A stretch of DNA of 64,000 nucleotides from Planctomycetota bacterium. GTDB taxonomy: Bacteria > Planctomycetota > Phycisphaerae > Phycisphaerales > UBA1924. The notes under the pieces are model-generated. The model worked only from the letters and a program-made list of their open reading frames with translations, searched no databases and had not been told where the DNA came from. The DNA is taken from contig CP053450.1 in NCBI GenBank assembly GCA_013285505.1, positions 3,890,796 to 3,954,795 of the forward strand, read 5' to 3'. Position numbers and translations under genes: made by a program. Shown here in pieces: positions 1-9,180 of the stretch; the stretch's first letter is position 1, and the number at the start of each line of letters is the position of its first letter.

Positions 1-1
1 C

Positions 2-337
2 GTGACGGTGCACAACTTCCCGGCGGTGGTCGCGCCGAACGAGGCGACACACTGGGCGGGCGGGGCGGTGGCGCACATCCTGGAGTGCTTTGATGCGCGC
101 GCAGATAAGTGGAACGCCGTGCGGCACCTGGCCGACGAGCGGGGCATCGACCACGCGCGGATCGTCGCGGTGGGCGATCAGGTCAACGACGTCTCGATGA
201 TCCGCGGCGCGGGGCTGGGCGTGGCGATGGGCAACGCGGTGGAGTCGGTGCGGGCTGTCGCCGACCGGCACACCTCGAGCAACGAGGAAGAGGGCGTGGC
301 CGAGGCGATCGGCATGGTGCTGCGCGGGGAGTGGTGA
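2..337 (+). CDS. HAD-family hydrolase, C-terminal part (5' end outside window)
   Basis: This is the last ~111 residues of a Cof-type haloacid dehalogenase-like phosphatase. The visible part carries the conserved lysine region (DKWNAVRHLAD) and the motif IV acidic pair in VGDQVNDVSMI, followed by the usual GLGVAMGNAVESVRAVAD segment that closes the Rossmann-like core. The nucleophile Asp motif lies upstream of the window, so substrate and full length cannot be judged. The frame is open to the left edge, so the GTG at position 2 should not be taken as the start. It ends 4 bases before rsmA and is probably cotranscribed with it. Confidence 0.85.
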   Translation: MTVHNFPAVVAPNEATHWAGGAVAHILECFDARADKWNAVRHLADERGIDHARIVAVGDQVNDVSMIRGAGLGVAMGNAVESVRAVADRHTSSNEEEGVAEAIGMVLRGEW

Positions 338-341
338 CCAG

Positions 342-1172
342 ATGCCGCAGACGCTCGCCGAGATCAAGACCCTGCTGGAATCCCGCGGCCTGAGCCCGCG
401 GAAGCGGTTCGGGCAGAACTTCCTGATCGACCACAACCTGGTGCGGAAGCTTGTGGACGAGTCGGGCGTCGGGGCGGGCGACCTGGTGCTGGAGGTCGGG
501 CCGGGGACGGGAACGCTGACCGAGGAACTGCTGGAGCGTGGGTGCGGGGTGATCGCGTGCGAGCTGGACCGGGGGCTGGCGGAGCTGCTGCGCGAGCGGT
601 TGGGCTCGAACGATCGCTTCACGCTGATCGAGGGGGACTGCCTGGCGCACAAGCGGGAGGTCTCGGCGGAGATTGTCGGGGCGGTCGCGGGGCGACCGTT
701 CACGCTGGTGGCGAATTTGCCCTATGGGGCGGCGACGCCGCTGATGCTGGCGCTGCTGACCGGGCACCCGCTGTGCCGCGGGATGTACGTGACGATCCAG
801 AAGGAGGTCGGCGAGCGGCTCGCGGCCCGCGCGGGGCAGGGTGCGTACGGCGGGATCAGTGTCGCGGCGCAGACGCTGGCGACGGTGCGGCTGATCGCGA
901 AGCTGCCGCCGGAGTGCTTCTGGCCGCGCCCGGAGATCACGAGCGTGATGGTGGCGATCGAGCGACGGGCGGATCACGGGATCGGCGACCCGGTCGCGTT
1001 CGGCGCGTTCTGCCAGCGGGTGTTTGCGCAGCGGCGCAAGCAGCTCGGGAGCGTGCTCGGTCGGGAGACCGCGTGGCCGAAGGGGATAGAGCCGACGATG
1101 CGGGCGGAGGCGTTGGAGCCGGGGCAGATCGTTTCGCTCTGGCGTGCGACGGGTGGGCGTGTGTCTTCCTGA
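342..1172 (+). CDS. rsmA: 16S rRNA dimethyladenosine transferase RsmA (KsgA)
   Basis: Transfers four methyl groups from S-adenosylmethionine to two adjacent adenines near the 3' end of 16S rRNA during small-subunit assembly. The 276-residue length matches the family. The N-terminal RKRFGQNFLID segment is typical of KsgA/Dim1, VLEVGPGTGTLT is SAM-binding motif I, and NLPY at about residues 125-128 is the catalytic motif IV. The ATG lies 4 bases after the upstream HAD stop codon. The frame is intact. Downstream is a repeat-containing gap and then a convergent transporter gene. Confidence 0.96.
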   Translation: MPQTLAEIKTLLESRGLSPRKRFGQNFLIDHNLVRKLVDESGVGAGDLVLEVGPGTGTLTEELLERGCGVIACELDRGLAELLRERLGSNDRFTLIEGDCLAHKREVSAEIVGAVAGRPFTLVANLPYGAATPLMLALLTGHPLCRGMYVTIQKEVGERLAARAGQGAYGGISVAAQTLATVRLIAKLPPECFWPRPEITSVMVAIERRADHGIGDPVAFGAFCQRVFAQRRKQLGSVLGRETAWPKGIEPTMRAEALEPGQIVSLWRATGGRVSS

Positions 1173-1285
1173 GGCGTTGTGTCGTGAGTGGATAGTGCAC
1201 CGGTGGCCGGGTACATGCACACGCGGCACGGGTGGGCGAGCCACCCGTGGCACAGGTCGTTCCGTTTCATTCACTTCTGCTTCTC

Positions 1286-1319
1286 TGCGTGCTCTGCGTC
1301 GACTTTGCGTGCTCTGCGT
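1286..1319. repeat. Short tandem repeat TGCGTGCTCTGCGT (two copies, 20-base period)
   Basis: The 14-mer TGCGTGCTCTGCGT occurs at 1286-1299 and again at 1306-1319, inside the 266-base gap between rsmA and the convergent permease gene. The gap is less G+C-rich than the flanking genes and has no plausible reading frame. This looks like a dispersed extragenic repeat; only this copy was seen in the window. Confidence 0.6.
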
Positions 1320-1338
1320 TCCTGCCTTCTGCTCGGTC

Positions 1339-1362
1339 AAGCCCACGCTTGCGCGTTGGGCC
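1339..1362. repeat. Extragenic repeat, copy 1 (near-identical copy at 59133-59155)
   Basis: A 23-24 base element beginning AGCCCACGCT and ending GCGCGTTGGGCC, with imperfect inverted ends GCCCA/TGGGC. A second copy differing at one internal position lies at 59133-59155, also between convergent or divergent genes and not inside a coding region. The spacing, extragenic location and hairpin potential resemble a REP-type palindromic unit. Confidence 0.55.
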
Positions 1363-1438
1363 TCTTTTGGATGACGGGGCTCCTCGCTTGCGCTTCGGGC
1401 TCTGTTTTGGGGCGGGGGCGTTGCGTGGCACCGTAGAG

Positions 1439-2507
1439 CTATCGCGAGGCGGATCGGCGTTGGCGCCAGAGGTCTACGGCGACGGCGATGATGATGATGT
1501 GGCCGACGATCATTTCCTGCACGAAGCTGGGCCAGCCGAGCCTCACGCATCGGTTTTTCATGTAGGCCATCATGCAGGCACCGACGAGGGCGCCCAGGAC
1601 GGAGCCGCGGCCGCCGTTGAGCGATGCGCCGCCGATGACGACGGCCGCGATGACGTCGAGCTCGAGGCCGACGCGGATCGTCGGGTCGCCCTGCGTGAGC
1701 CGGGCGAACTGCAGGATGCCCGCCAGGCCGACGAAGGCGCCCGCGACGACGTAGACGGCGATCTTGGTGCGGGCGATGTTGACACCGGCGTAGCGGGCGG
1801 CGGTCTCGTTCGAGCCGATGGCGATGGCGTGGCGGCCGAGGACGGTGCGTCGAATGCCCAGGGCCATCAGCAACGCGAGCACGAGCATGAGCCAGACGCC
1901 CGGCGCGACGACGGACCACCGCCAGAGGGGGATGGGGCTGACTAACTCTGCCAGCCAGCCGGGGTCGGCCGAGACCGGGCCGCTGCCGGCGATCCACTTG
2001 GCGATGCCGCGGAAGAGTCCGAGCGTGCCGAGCGTGACGATGAAGGGCGGGATGCGGAGGGCGGTGACGAGGACGCCGTTGTAGAGGCCGCAGGCGGCAC
2101 CGGCGAGGACGGTAGCGGCCGAGGCGAGGGCGATGGGCCAGCCGTCCTTGATGGCCAGTGCGCCGACGACGCTGCAGAGCCGCGACCGCCGAGCCGACCG
2201 AGAGATCGAGCCCGCCCGAGGCGATGACGAGGGTCATGCCGATGGCGGCGGTGCCGACGATCATGGTCTGGATCGCGACGGTGCGCAGGTCCATGAGGGT
2301 GACCATATTGGCGAGGGTTGCCGGGTCGGTGGTGTAGCCGAGCTTGTGCCACTGGATGAGGAAGAAAACGAGCACGACCACGATGAGCGCGATGAAGGGG
2401 CGCAGCAGTGCCGCGGCGTGGGAGAACGCCCGGTGGTGTGCGGGAACGGGCGGGTTCACGGGTGCGGACACGTGCTTGGTGGCGGGTTGGGTGGCGGGTT
2501 TGGTCAC
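1439..2507 (-). CDS. Ribose-type (BPD_transp_2) sugar ABC transporter permease, one frame break
   Basis: Inner-membrane permease of the RbsC/AraH family that forms the sugar channel. The N-terminal part includes a hydrophobic helix (ALIVVVLVFFLIQ) and the family motif IASGGLDLSVGS. After a frame break near 2180 the protein continues through GAACGLYNGVLVTALRIPPF to the end, with the typical GRHAIAIGSNETAARYAGVN segment and C-terminal helices. Restoring one GC pair (GCGGCTCTG to GCGGCGCTCTG) rejoins the frame. I start it at GTG 2507, whose GTGA overlaps the likely stop of the binding-protein gene; as written, both genes read as one continuous frame here. No ATP-binding subunit is encoded next to it. 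Confidence 0.85.
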
Positions 2508-3530
2508 GGGCCGTCGAGTGCGGGTGAAGTCGGGGCTGAGGAGGTCGCGGGCTTCGGCCGTGTCCATGGTTTCGGGGGTGATGAGCATGACGCCGGTGTC
2601 GATGCGCGGCTCCTGGGCTGTGCCGCGGAGGTGCTCGACGGCGGCCTGCACGCCGAGCTGCCCCATGCGGATGGGGTTCTGCACGACGAGCGCGTCGATC
2701 TCGCCGGCGGCCATGGCTTCGACGAGTCCCTCGCTGGCGTCGAAGCCGACGAAACGGACATCACCGGCGAGGCCGCGGGAGCGGAGCGCGAGCAGCATGC
2801 CGAAGGTGGAGCTCTCGTTGGGGCAGAAGATGCCGTCGATGTCGTCGTAGGTTGTGAGGAGGTTCTCGGCGGCTTCCTGGGCGGTGGCGCGGGTGGCGCC
2901 GGCGTAGCGGCCGGGGTCGATCAGCTCGATGCCGTCGGCCTCGGTGATCGCCTCGACGAAGCCCTGCTCGCGGAGTCGGGTGCTGGCCGAACCCTCCTGG
3001 TAGCGGAGGATGAGCACGCGGCCGGTGCCTTCGAGCTGCGTGGCCATGTGCTGGCCGGCGAGGCGGCCGCCCTGCTGGTTGTCGGTGGCGATGAAGGAGA
3101 CGAAGTCGGTACCGACCTCGGCGTCGAGCCCGGAGTCGATGATGACGACGGGGATGCCGGCGCGGGTCGCGAGGCGCACGGGCGCGACGAGCGCGGTGTC
3201 GTCGAGCGGGGCGAGCACGATGGCGTCGTAGTTCGCCGAGATGAGGTTCTCGATGAGCGCGACCTGCTGGGCGCGGTCGTCTTCGCGTTCGGGGCCGGTG
3301 AAGGTGACCTCGACGCCCTCGAGCGACTGCTCGGCCCGCTTGGCGCCGGCGTGGACGCTCTTCCAGAAATCGTGGGTGGTGCCCTTGGGGACGACGGCGA
3401 CGCGGAGGAGTTGCGGATCGTCTCCGGCGGCGGTCGAGTTGCCGGGTGCCCCGTCGTTGCGGCCGCAGGAGCCGAGCACCAGCGTCGCGGCGATCCCGAG
3501 AAGAACGAGGGTTGTGCGTGGTGTGTGCAT
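2504..3530 (-). CDS. Ribose-type substrate-binding lipoprotein (periplasmic-binding protein, peripla_BP_4)
   Basis: Extracytoplasmic sugar-binding protein of an ABC importer. MHTPRTTLVLLGIAATLVLG is a signal peptide ending in a lipobox (LGSC), so the mature protein is lipid-anchored at the Cys. The body follows the RbsB pattern: LRVAVVPKGTTHDFWKSV at the start, DAIVLAPLDDTALV, VVIIDSGLDAE, GRLAGQHMA and a VRFVGFDASEGLVEAM hinge segment near the end. The end is ambiguous. The written frame runs on into the permease without a stop, whereas a +1 shift near the C-terminus gives a stop at 2504-2506 overlapping the permease GTG. The ATG at 3554 is an alternative start. Confidence 0.83.
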
Positions 3531-3600
3531 GGTTCGATGGTCTCCGTCACGCATGGTACCGCCGGGCGGGGGGTTCGCAAGGCGGCGCGAAGCGGTCACG

Positions 3601-3637
3601 AAAAACGCAAACGCCCCCGGGCGTGACCCGGGGGCGT
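3601..3637 (-). terminator. Rho-independent terminator of the metallopeptidase gene
   Basis: A perfect 11-base-pair stem (ACGCCCCCGGG with its complement, 5-base loop) spans 3611-3637. It is followed on the minus strand by a T-rich tail ending in five T's (3601-3605). It begins 31 bases after the metallopeptidase stop. Confidence 0.85.
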
Positions 3638-3668
3638 GGTGCGAAGAAAGGCGCTTGGGAGGCCGGGC

Positions 3669-5915
3669 TCAGCAGCCGGCGTTCCAGAGGTTCAGGAAGG
3701 CGAGGACGTCCTGGGTGTTGACGTTGCCGTCGCCGTTGATGTCGGCGGAGGGGTCGCCGTTGTTCCAGGCGTTGAGGAAGGCGAGGACGTCCTGGGTGTT
3801 GACGGTGTCGTCGCCGTTGAAGTCGGCGATGCAGTCGTCCGGCGGCGTGAACTCGTCACCGAGACGGATGTCGTCGATGTACCAGTCGTCGGTGCCGTCG
3901 GCGCCCAGGGCGCGGAAGCGGAAGGCCATGCCCTCGTGGTAGGCGTCGAAGATGAGCGAGTCCTGGTGGAACTCGAACGAGCCCTGGTCGGTGCCGTCGG
4001 AAGTGAGGGTAGTGAACTCAAGCCACGAGCCCGAGTCGTTGAGGTATTCGACGACGAGCTGCTTGCCGTTCTCCACGCCCTTGTGCTGGGCGAAGAAGCT
4101 GAGGTAGACGGGGAACTGGTCGAAGTCGAGCAGGAAGTTGAAGCTCGTCGCCGAATCGGTGCCGTCGAGGTTCATGGAGTAGGGATCGGAGGGCTCGTTG
4201 GTCGCGTCGGTGGAGACCGTCGCGCCGTTGATCTCGGCCCAGTTGGTGGAGGTGTTGAAGTCGGCGTCCGCGAAGGGCTCGTGGAAGGGGATCGCGTTGC
4301 CGGCGAACGGCGCGATGGCGATGTCGTCCACGTACCAGTCGTCGGTGCCGTCGGAGCCCGTGGTGCGGAAGCGGAGACGGAAGCCGTCCCACCATCCGAA
4401 GAGGCCGACCTCGGCGTTGACGAAGGTGAAGTCGGTCTGGTCCGTGCCGTCGGAGGTCAGGACGGCCAGCTCGGTCCACTGCTGGAGGATGTCGTAGTAC
4501 TCAGCGACGAGGGTCTCGCCCTGCTCGACGCCCTTGTGCTGGGCGTAGAAGCTGACGTAGGTGGGCTGGTTGAGGCCGGAGAGATCGATGTCGCCGGTGG
4601 CGATCGAGTCGGCGCTGTCGAGGTTGAGCGAGTAGGGATCGCTGGGCTCGTTGTCGGCGTCGGCGTTGACCTCGCCGCCGGAGTTTTCGGTCCAGATGAA
4701 GGTGTCGATCGTGGTGGAGTCCCACTGTTCGAGGAAGGGGTAGGGGATGCCGGCCTCGTCGAGGCAGGGGCGGTTGGCGGCGTAGTTGCCGATGCGGTTT
4801 GCGCTGGCGGTGCCGAAGAAGGCGGGGTTGCCCAGGCCGTTGCAGCCGCCGAGGCCGGAGCACATGATGTGGCAATCACCGCTGCCGTCGCAGTGGCCGG
4901 CGGAGAAGTTGTGCCCCATCTCGTGGGCCGAGAGGGCGGTGCGGGCGTTGATGCCGCCGGTGTAACGCGACTGCACCATGCCGTAGCCGCTGTTGCCACA
5001 GACCGCGGAGAGGTACGCGATGCCGATGACGTTGCCGTCGACGTTGATACCGGTGAAGGTGTGGACGAGGTCGCGGTGGACGCCGCCCTGGTTGGAGTTC
5101 CACCAGCTGCGGATCTGGCCGAGCCGGGTGCTGGGGTTGGACGAGGTGTAGGGATCGCTCGAGGTGGTCCAGATGAGGTAGTAGGGAATCTGGAAGGTGA
5201 CGTTGCACTGGCCCTCGTAGATCGCGGCACACCGGGCGACGATGTTGTCCATGTCGGCGATGGTGTCGGCCTCGTTGTTGCCGTTGCGGCCGTAGTACTC
5301 CCAGTCGGCCTCGCAGGCGAGCTCGCAGACGAGGAAGGCGCGGGAGTGCCCGCTGCCGCCGTCCAGATCGCCCTGCTCGACGTGCCCGTGGTCGTGGTCG
5401 GCCACGCCGCAGGTGTGCTGCTCGTCCATGTCCATGTCGTCGGCGCGGTGCACCACGTGGAGCGAGGGATCGCTGCCGGGGATGGCGTCGTAGAGCGGCT
5501 GGACGGTCCAGATGTGGTGGCCGTCGGGGCCGGGCAGAGAGATGGTCAGGTGGAGGCCGCCGCCCTTGCGCGAGCCCGCGGCCCGGATGTCGGCGGCGCC
5601 GTCAAACTCGGCACGGACGGTCAGCGGAGCCGGGAGCTCGGTCTGCCTGATCTCGCCGCCGACGCCGATCATGGCGGTGGCCGACGGGCTGCGGAACGAG
5701 TGCGGGGTGACGACGACCTGGTAGTCGAGCCCGCCGATGGTGATGTCGGTGGCGAACTCGACGTTGCCCTCGGGGACATCGAGTCGCTGGATCGAGAAGT
5801 CGGACAGTTCAAGGGCCGAGGCGACCTGGTCGCGGACGCCCGCGTTGTCGATCTGGGCCGAAGCGAGAGCGGGGGTGAGCCCGAGCAGCACCGCCAGTGC
5901 AATTGCCTTCCGCAT
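3669..5915 (-). CDS. Secreted reprolysin-like zinc metallopeptidase with two MAM-like domains and GC-type dockerin
   Basis: Predicted exported protease of 748 residues. MRKAIALAVLLGLTPALASA is a signal peptide, preceded by AGGAGG five bases before the ATG. Residues ~200-390 form an M12-type catalytic domain with the zinc site HEMGHNFSAGHCDG near residues 327-340, followed by Cys-rich CSGLGGCNGLGNP. Two tandem beta-sandwich modules of about 140 residues follow, each with a YVSF(Y/F)AQHKGVE core and ending DDWYVDDI or DDWYIDDI, resembling MAM domains. The last ~57 residues are two dockerin-like Ca-binding repeats ending in Asn-Ala-Gly-Cys. That tail is almost identical at DNA level to the tail of the gene at 35786-37982. 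The frame is intact. Confidence 0.88.
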   Translation of the reverse strand: MRKAIALAVLLGLTPALASAQIDNAGVRDQVASALELSDFSIQRLDVPEGNVEFATDITIGGLDYQVVVTPHSFRSPSATAMIGVGGEIRQTELPAPLTVRAEFDGAADIRAAGSRKGGGLHLTISLPGPDGHHIWTVQPLYDAIPGSDPSLHVVHRADDMDMDEQHTCGVADHDHGHVEQGDLDGGSGHSRAFLVCELACEADWEYYGRNGNNEADTIADMDNIVARCAAIYEGQCNVTFQIPYYLIWTTSSDPYTSSNPSTRLGQIRSWWNSNQGGVHRDLVHTFTGINVDGNVIGIAYLSAVCGNSGYGMVQSRYTGGINARTALSAHEMGHNFSAGHCDGSGDCHIMCSGLGGCNGLGNPAFFGTASANRIGNYAANRPCLDEAGIPYPFLEQWDSTTIDTFIWTENSGGEVNADADNEPSDPYSLNLDSADSIATGDIDLSGLNQPTYVSFYAQHKGVEQGETLVAEYYDILQQWTELAVLTSDGTDQTDFTFVNAEVGLFGWWDGFRLRFRTTGSDGTDDWYVDDIAIAPFAGNAIPFHEPFADADFNTSTNWAEINGATVSTDATNEPSDPYSMNLDGTDSATSFNFLLDFDQFPVYLSFFAQHKGVENGKQLVVEYLNDSGSWLEFTTLTSDGTDQGSFEFHQDSLIFDAYHEGMAFRFRALGADGTDDWYIDDIRLGDEFTPPDDCIADFNGDDTVNTQDVLAFLNAWNNGDPSADINGDGNVNTQDVLAFLNLWNAGC

Positions 5916-6177
5916 ACTTTCCTCCTGCTTTCCGCGATAACCGCGATTGAATCCGGACCCGGCTCTCGGATATGACCGACGGCAACCCCTCGCTGCCGTG
6001 GACGAGCCGGCGTGGCATCTCGGCACAACCGCTTGTCACACGCCGGGTTCTGTAGAACCAGCGTCTTCGGCCGTGTTCGGTGCCACCAGAAGATGTGTTC
6101 CCGATGAGTCGGGAGGCGATACGCACAGTTTGCGCGAAAGGATGGGGTGATGTCCAGCCAAACGCACGAAATCGGCG

Positions 6178-8531
6178 TTATTGCCCTGCCCAAGCCCTAA
6201 CAAACGCGATCAGATCGCGAGAATCGATGGCGCCGTCGCCTGTCAGGTCTGTGGACGGGTCGCGGCTGCGCCAGTCGAGCACGAACGCGTCCACGTCCGC
6301 GGCATCGACCACGCCGTCGGTGTTCCAGTCCGCGACCGGGCGGGTCAGGGTGAGCCCGAGGGAGGGCATGAGGACGACCTGCCGGTCGGGGTGTTCGACC
6401 ACGACCTCGATGGTGTCGTGGCCCCGGGAGTCGGCCGGGAGATCGGCGGCACTGATGTCGATGCGGTAGGTGCCGTCGCCCAGGTCGGCCGCGGCCGCGA
6501 TCGTGGTGAGGCCGTCGGAGCCCTCGGCGTGCCGGGCGAAGACGGTGAGGCCGGGGCCGAGGGGATTGTCCTGCCAGTCGAGGGGTTCGAGGGTGAGGGT
6601 GGTCGCCGAGCCGACGGGCAGGCGGTCGGTGGCGAGGTCGGCCGCGGAGCGGACGGCGTCGGTGATACCGACCAGATCGGCCCGCCAGGTGTCGAAGAGG
6701 GCTTGGAGTTGGTCAACGGGGTCGGGGCTCTCGCGGGTCTGGAAGGCGATATTGAACTCCATGAAGTAGTCGGCGGTCGCGCAGCCGTCGCCGTCATTGA
6801 AAAAGCCGTTGCCGAGCGCGGGATCCAGACCGGGGACGACGATCATGCCGCCGGACTGCCGCACGTTGTGGATGGCGTCGAGGAAGCCGTCGCCGTTGAA
6901 ATCGGCCAGCCGCAGGTCGTTGCTGGGCGAGGCGGTGCGGTAGGTGCCCTCGGTCGCCGGGTCCCGCCCGTCCACACCGAGCAGGACGGTGAGGCGCGAG
7001 GGGGCGTCGGGCGCTGGCGACGAGGTCGTCGAGGCCGTCGCCGTTGAGGTCCGCGGCGGCGACGGTGGTGTAGGTCGCGCCGTCGCCGAGCCGGGCGGTC
7101 TCGAAGACCCCGGCGTCGGTCTGGCGATAGACGCTGATGGACCGGCCGATGCGTTCGGCGGTGGCCAGGTCGGTGCGGCCGTCGCCGTCGAAATCGCCGC
7201 TGGTGAGGCCGTGGGGCGTGTTGAGTGTCGGCATGGTGCGCCACTCGGTGAACGCGCCAGCGCCGTCGTTGGCGAAGACTCGGAGGAGCTGCTCGTCCAC
7301 ATCGATGCAGGCGAGATCGAGGCCGGGTGCGCCGTCGATCTCGGCGGCGATGATGCGGTCGGGCCCGGTGCCGGCCGCGAGAGTCGCGGTGCGCTCGACG
7401 CGCCCGGTCCCGTCGTTGGTGAACAGGGCGATCGTCCCGGCGTTGTCGTTGGAGACGGCGATGTCAGGCCAGTCGTCGCCGTCGAGGTCGGCGATTGCCA
7501 GCCAGGTCGAGCCCTCGTCTGCGCTCAGGAATGAGGGGAACGCGAAGCCGCCGCGGCCGTCGCCGAGGGCGATGCCGATGGCGCCAGCGCGTTCGGCGTA
7601 GACGATGTCGAGGTTGCCGTCGCGGTTGATGTCGGCGGTCTCCACGCCGCTGGGAGTGTTGAGCGTGAAGACGGGTTCGACCGCGCCGAGGGTGATGTAC
7701 TCGCGGTTCAGGTCGCTGTTGACGAGCACACGGACGAGCGAGTCGTTGCGTGAGGAGACCGCGGCGTCGGGCAGGCCGTCGTTGTCGAAGTCGCCGGTCG
7801 CGACGCCGTAGGCGTTTCGGCCGACCTTGTAGATCGAGTTGCACCCGAAGCCGTCGCCGGTGCGGGCGATGAGCATGTAGGCGATGTGGGCGCTCTTGCC
7901 GGTCTCGGGGTCCCAGCCGTCGGGGGGCGAGCCGCAGTCGTCGGCGCCGCCGTTGTCGCACGAGCAGCGTCCGTCGCCGCCGTAGAGGCGGGCCTCTTCC
8001 ATCGCGAGCATGAGTGTGCCGGGGAGGTCGAGCCCATTGCTGATCGAGCTGACGATGACCTGCTCGGTCTGTCCGACGACGGGCTCGCCGGTGAGCACGT
8101 TGCCCTGCACGGCGTAGACCACATCGCCGACGCGCCCGGTCACGCCGCCGGCCCACGCGCCCGGCGCGGTCGCCGGTGAAGGTCGCGGTGCCGCCGTCGG
8201 CCGAGGCGATGCCGTACTGGCGGGTCTGGTGCCCGGAGTCGAAGCCCTCGAGCTGCGCGACGATCTCGCCCGGGTCGAGCCCCTCGAGCAGCCGATCGCG
8301 GATGAAAACGCGGTTGTAGCCGCCCTGGTCCACCGAGCTCTGCGCCGTCGCGGCCCCGATGCCGGGGATGAGCACCGGCGTCCCGGCCTGCAGGTCGAAA
8401 CTGGTCAGGCACGTGGCCGAGGCGACCGCGATCTCGCCGGTGCGGGTGTCGATCAGGATGATGGACCAGGTGGCGCCGGCCGGGGCGGCCAGCCCGGCGG
8501 CCGCGGCGAGGGACAGCAGAGAGCGTCGCAT
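6178..8531 (-). CDS. Secreted DUF1028 / FG-GAP repeat protein with dockerin-like tail, two frame breaks
   Basis: Begins with signal peptide MRRSLLSLAAAAGLAAPAGA, with GGAGGAG upstream. It then matches the start of DUF1028 (an Ntn-hydrolase-like family): TWSIILIDTRTGEIAVASATC, QSSVDQGGYN, and GNVLTGEPVV after a break near 8160. The middle contains about six FG-GAP/VCBS-like units with DxNxDGxxD calcium loops (for example GDFDNDGLPDAAV, ADLDGDDWPDIAV), predicting a beta-propeller. After a second break near 7013 the protein continues to a two-repeat dockerin-like tail (DWNTDGVVDAADV, DLTGDGAIDSRDL) that ends AWAGQ instead of AGC. Both breaks are repaired by one CG insertion. Function unknown; a surface or extracellular location is inferred. 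Confidence 0.75.
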
Positions 8532-8689
8532 GAGTCTTCTCCTCCGGATGTCGCCGAGTGGCGAGCGGGTCCCCGCATGCACGCTATCGACCGGAACGCG
8601 CACCGCCAAGCGGAAACCCGGCGAAATGCCCCGCCGCGGCCTCTGGCGTCGGTGGAAGGCGAGGGGCCGTTGCGGTGGTCAGGACGGGG

Positions 8690-9100
8690 GGTGTAGGCGG
8701 GGAAGGCGATCCTGCCGAGACCGGCCGCGTCGTTGGCGTGCCGCCCGATCGGCGTGGTGTAGAGCGGCTTGTTGACCTGGTCGTCGCTGAGCGCCCGAAC
8801 GGTCCGGGCGGTCGCGTGGAACTTGAGACAGGCCGGGTCCCAGCCGGGGCCGAGGAACCTGATGACGCGGCGGAACTCGGTGGCGGGCTCGCGCACGAGC
8901 CGCTTGAAGTACTCCGTGAGGATCGGGACATTCAGCACCTCGTGCCGATGCTGCATGAGACGCTCTGACTGCTGCCACGCGGCGGCCGAACGACTCGGCC
9001 TGCTCGGGCTCGCCGAGCCCTTGCTTGGCGATGCCCAGGATCAGCATCGCCCGCGCAGTGGGTTCGCCCTTGGCCGGCGCGGTCGCGGGTGTGGTGCAGT
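8690..9100 (-). pseudogene. Remnant of a TPR-sulfotransferase gene
   Basis: Reading the minus strand, 8956 downward encodes the C-terminal part of a sulfotransferase_3-type domain: LVREPATEFRRVIRFLGPGW, then DPACLKFHATARTVRALSDD, then QVNKPLYTTPIGRH. That order (a P-loop sulfotransferase tail with its W/DPACL and V(R/N)xPxY motifs) is characteristic. Upstream in another frame is a TPR-like piece (ARAMLILGIAKQGLGEPEQAE). No start, no PAPS-binding P-loop and no intact frame joins them, so this is a decayed 3' fragment. It lies between two secreted-protein genes and ends close to a terminator that belongs to the next gene. Confidence 0.6.
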
Positions 9101-9118
9101 GCGAGCGAGTGGTGCCGC

Positions 9119-9154
9119 AAAAAAGCACCCGGCGGCCACAGGGCCGCCGGGTGC
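9119..9154 (-). terminator. Rho-independent terminator of the PEP-CTERM gene
   Basis: A perfect 13-base-pair stem (GCACCCGGCGGCC and complement, 9125-9154, 4-base loop), followed on the minus strand by six T's. It starts 27 bases after the stop codon of the gene at 9181-9726. Confidence 0.9.
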
Positions 9155-9180
9155 GTCGAATCGTGTGTCAGATCAGTCGA

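Noticed and set aside
183..3599. A 1138-codon minus-strand open frame covering rsmA's complement, the permease and the binding protein
   Set aside because: Only the segments 2200-3530 match proteins; the rest is Arg/Pro-rich antisense of rsmA and out-of-frame permease. High-GC DNA gives long spurious frames.
3636..5975. 779-codon plus-strand frame opposite the metallopeptidase
   Set aside because: Val/Gly/Asp-rich antisense shadow; the minus strand has a signal peptide, ribosome site, zinc motif and terminator.
8532..9118. Intact gene between the DUF1028 and PEP-CTERM genes
   Set aside because: Only C-terminal sulfotransferase motifs are seen, in broken frames without a P-loop; called a remnant.
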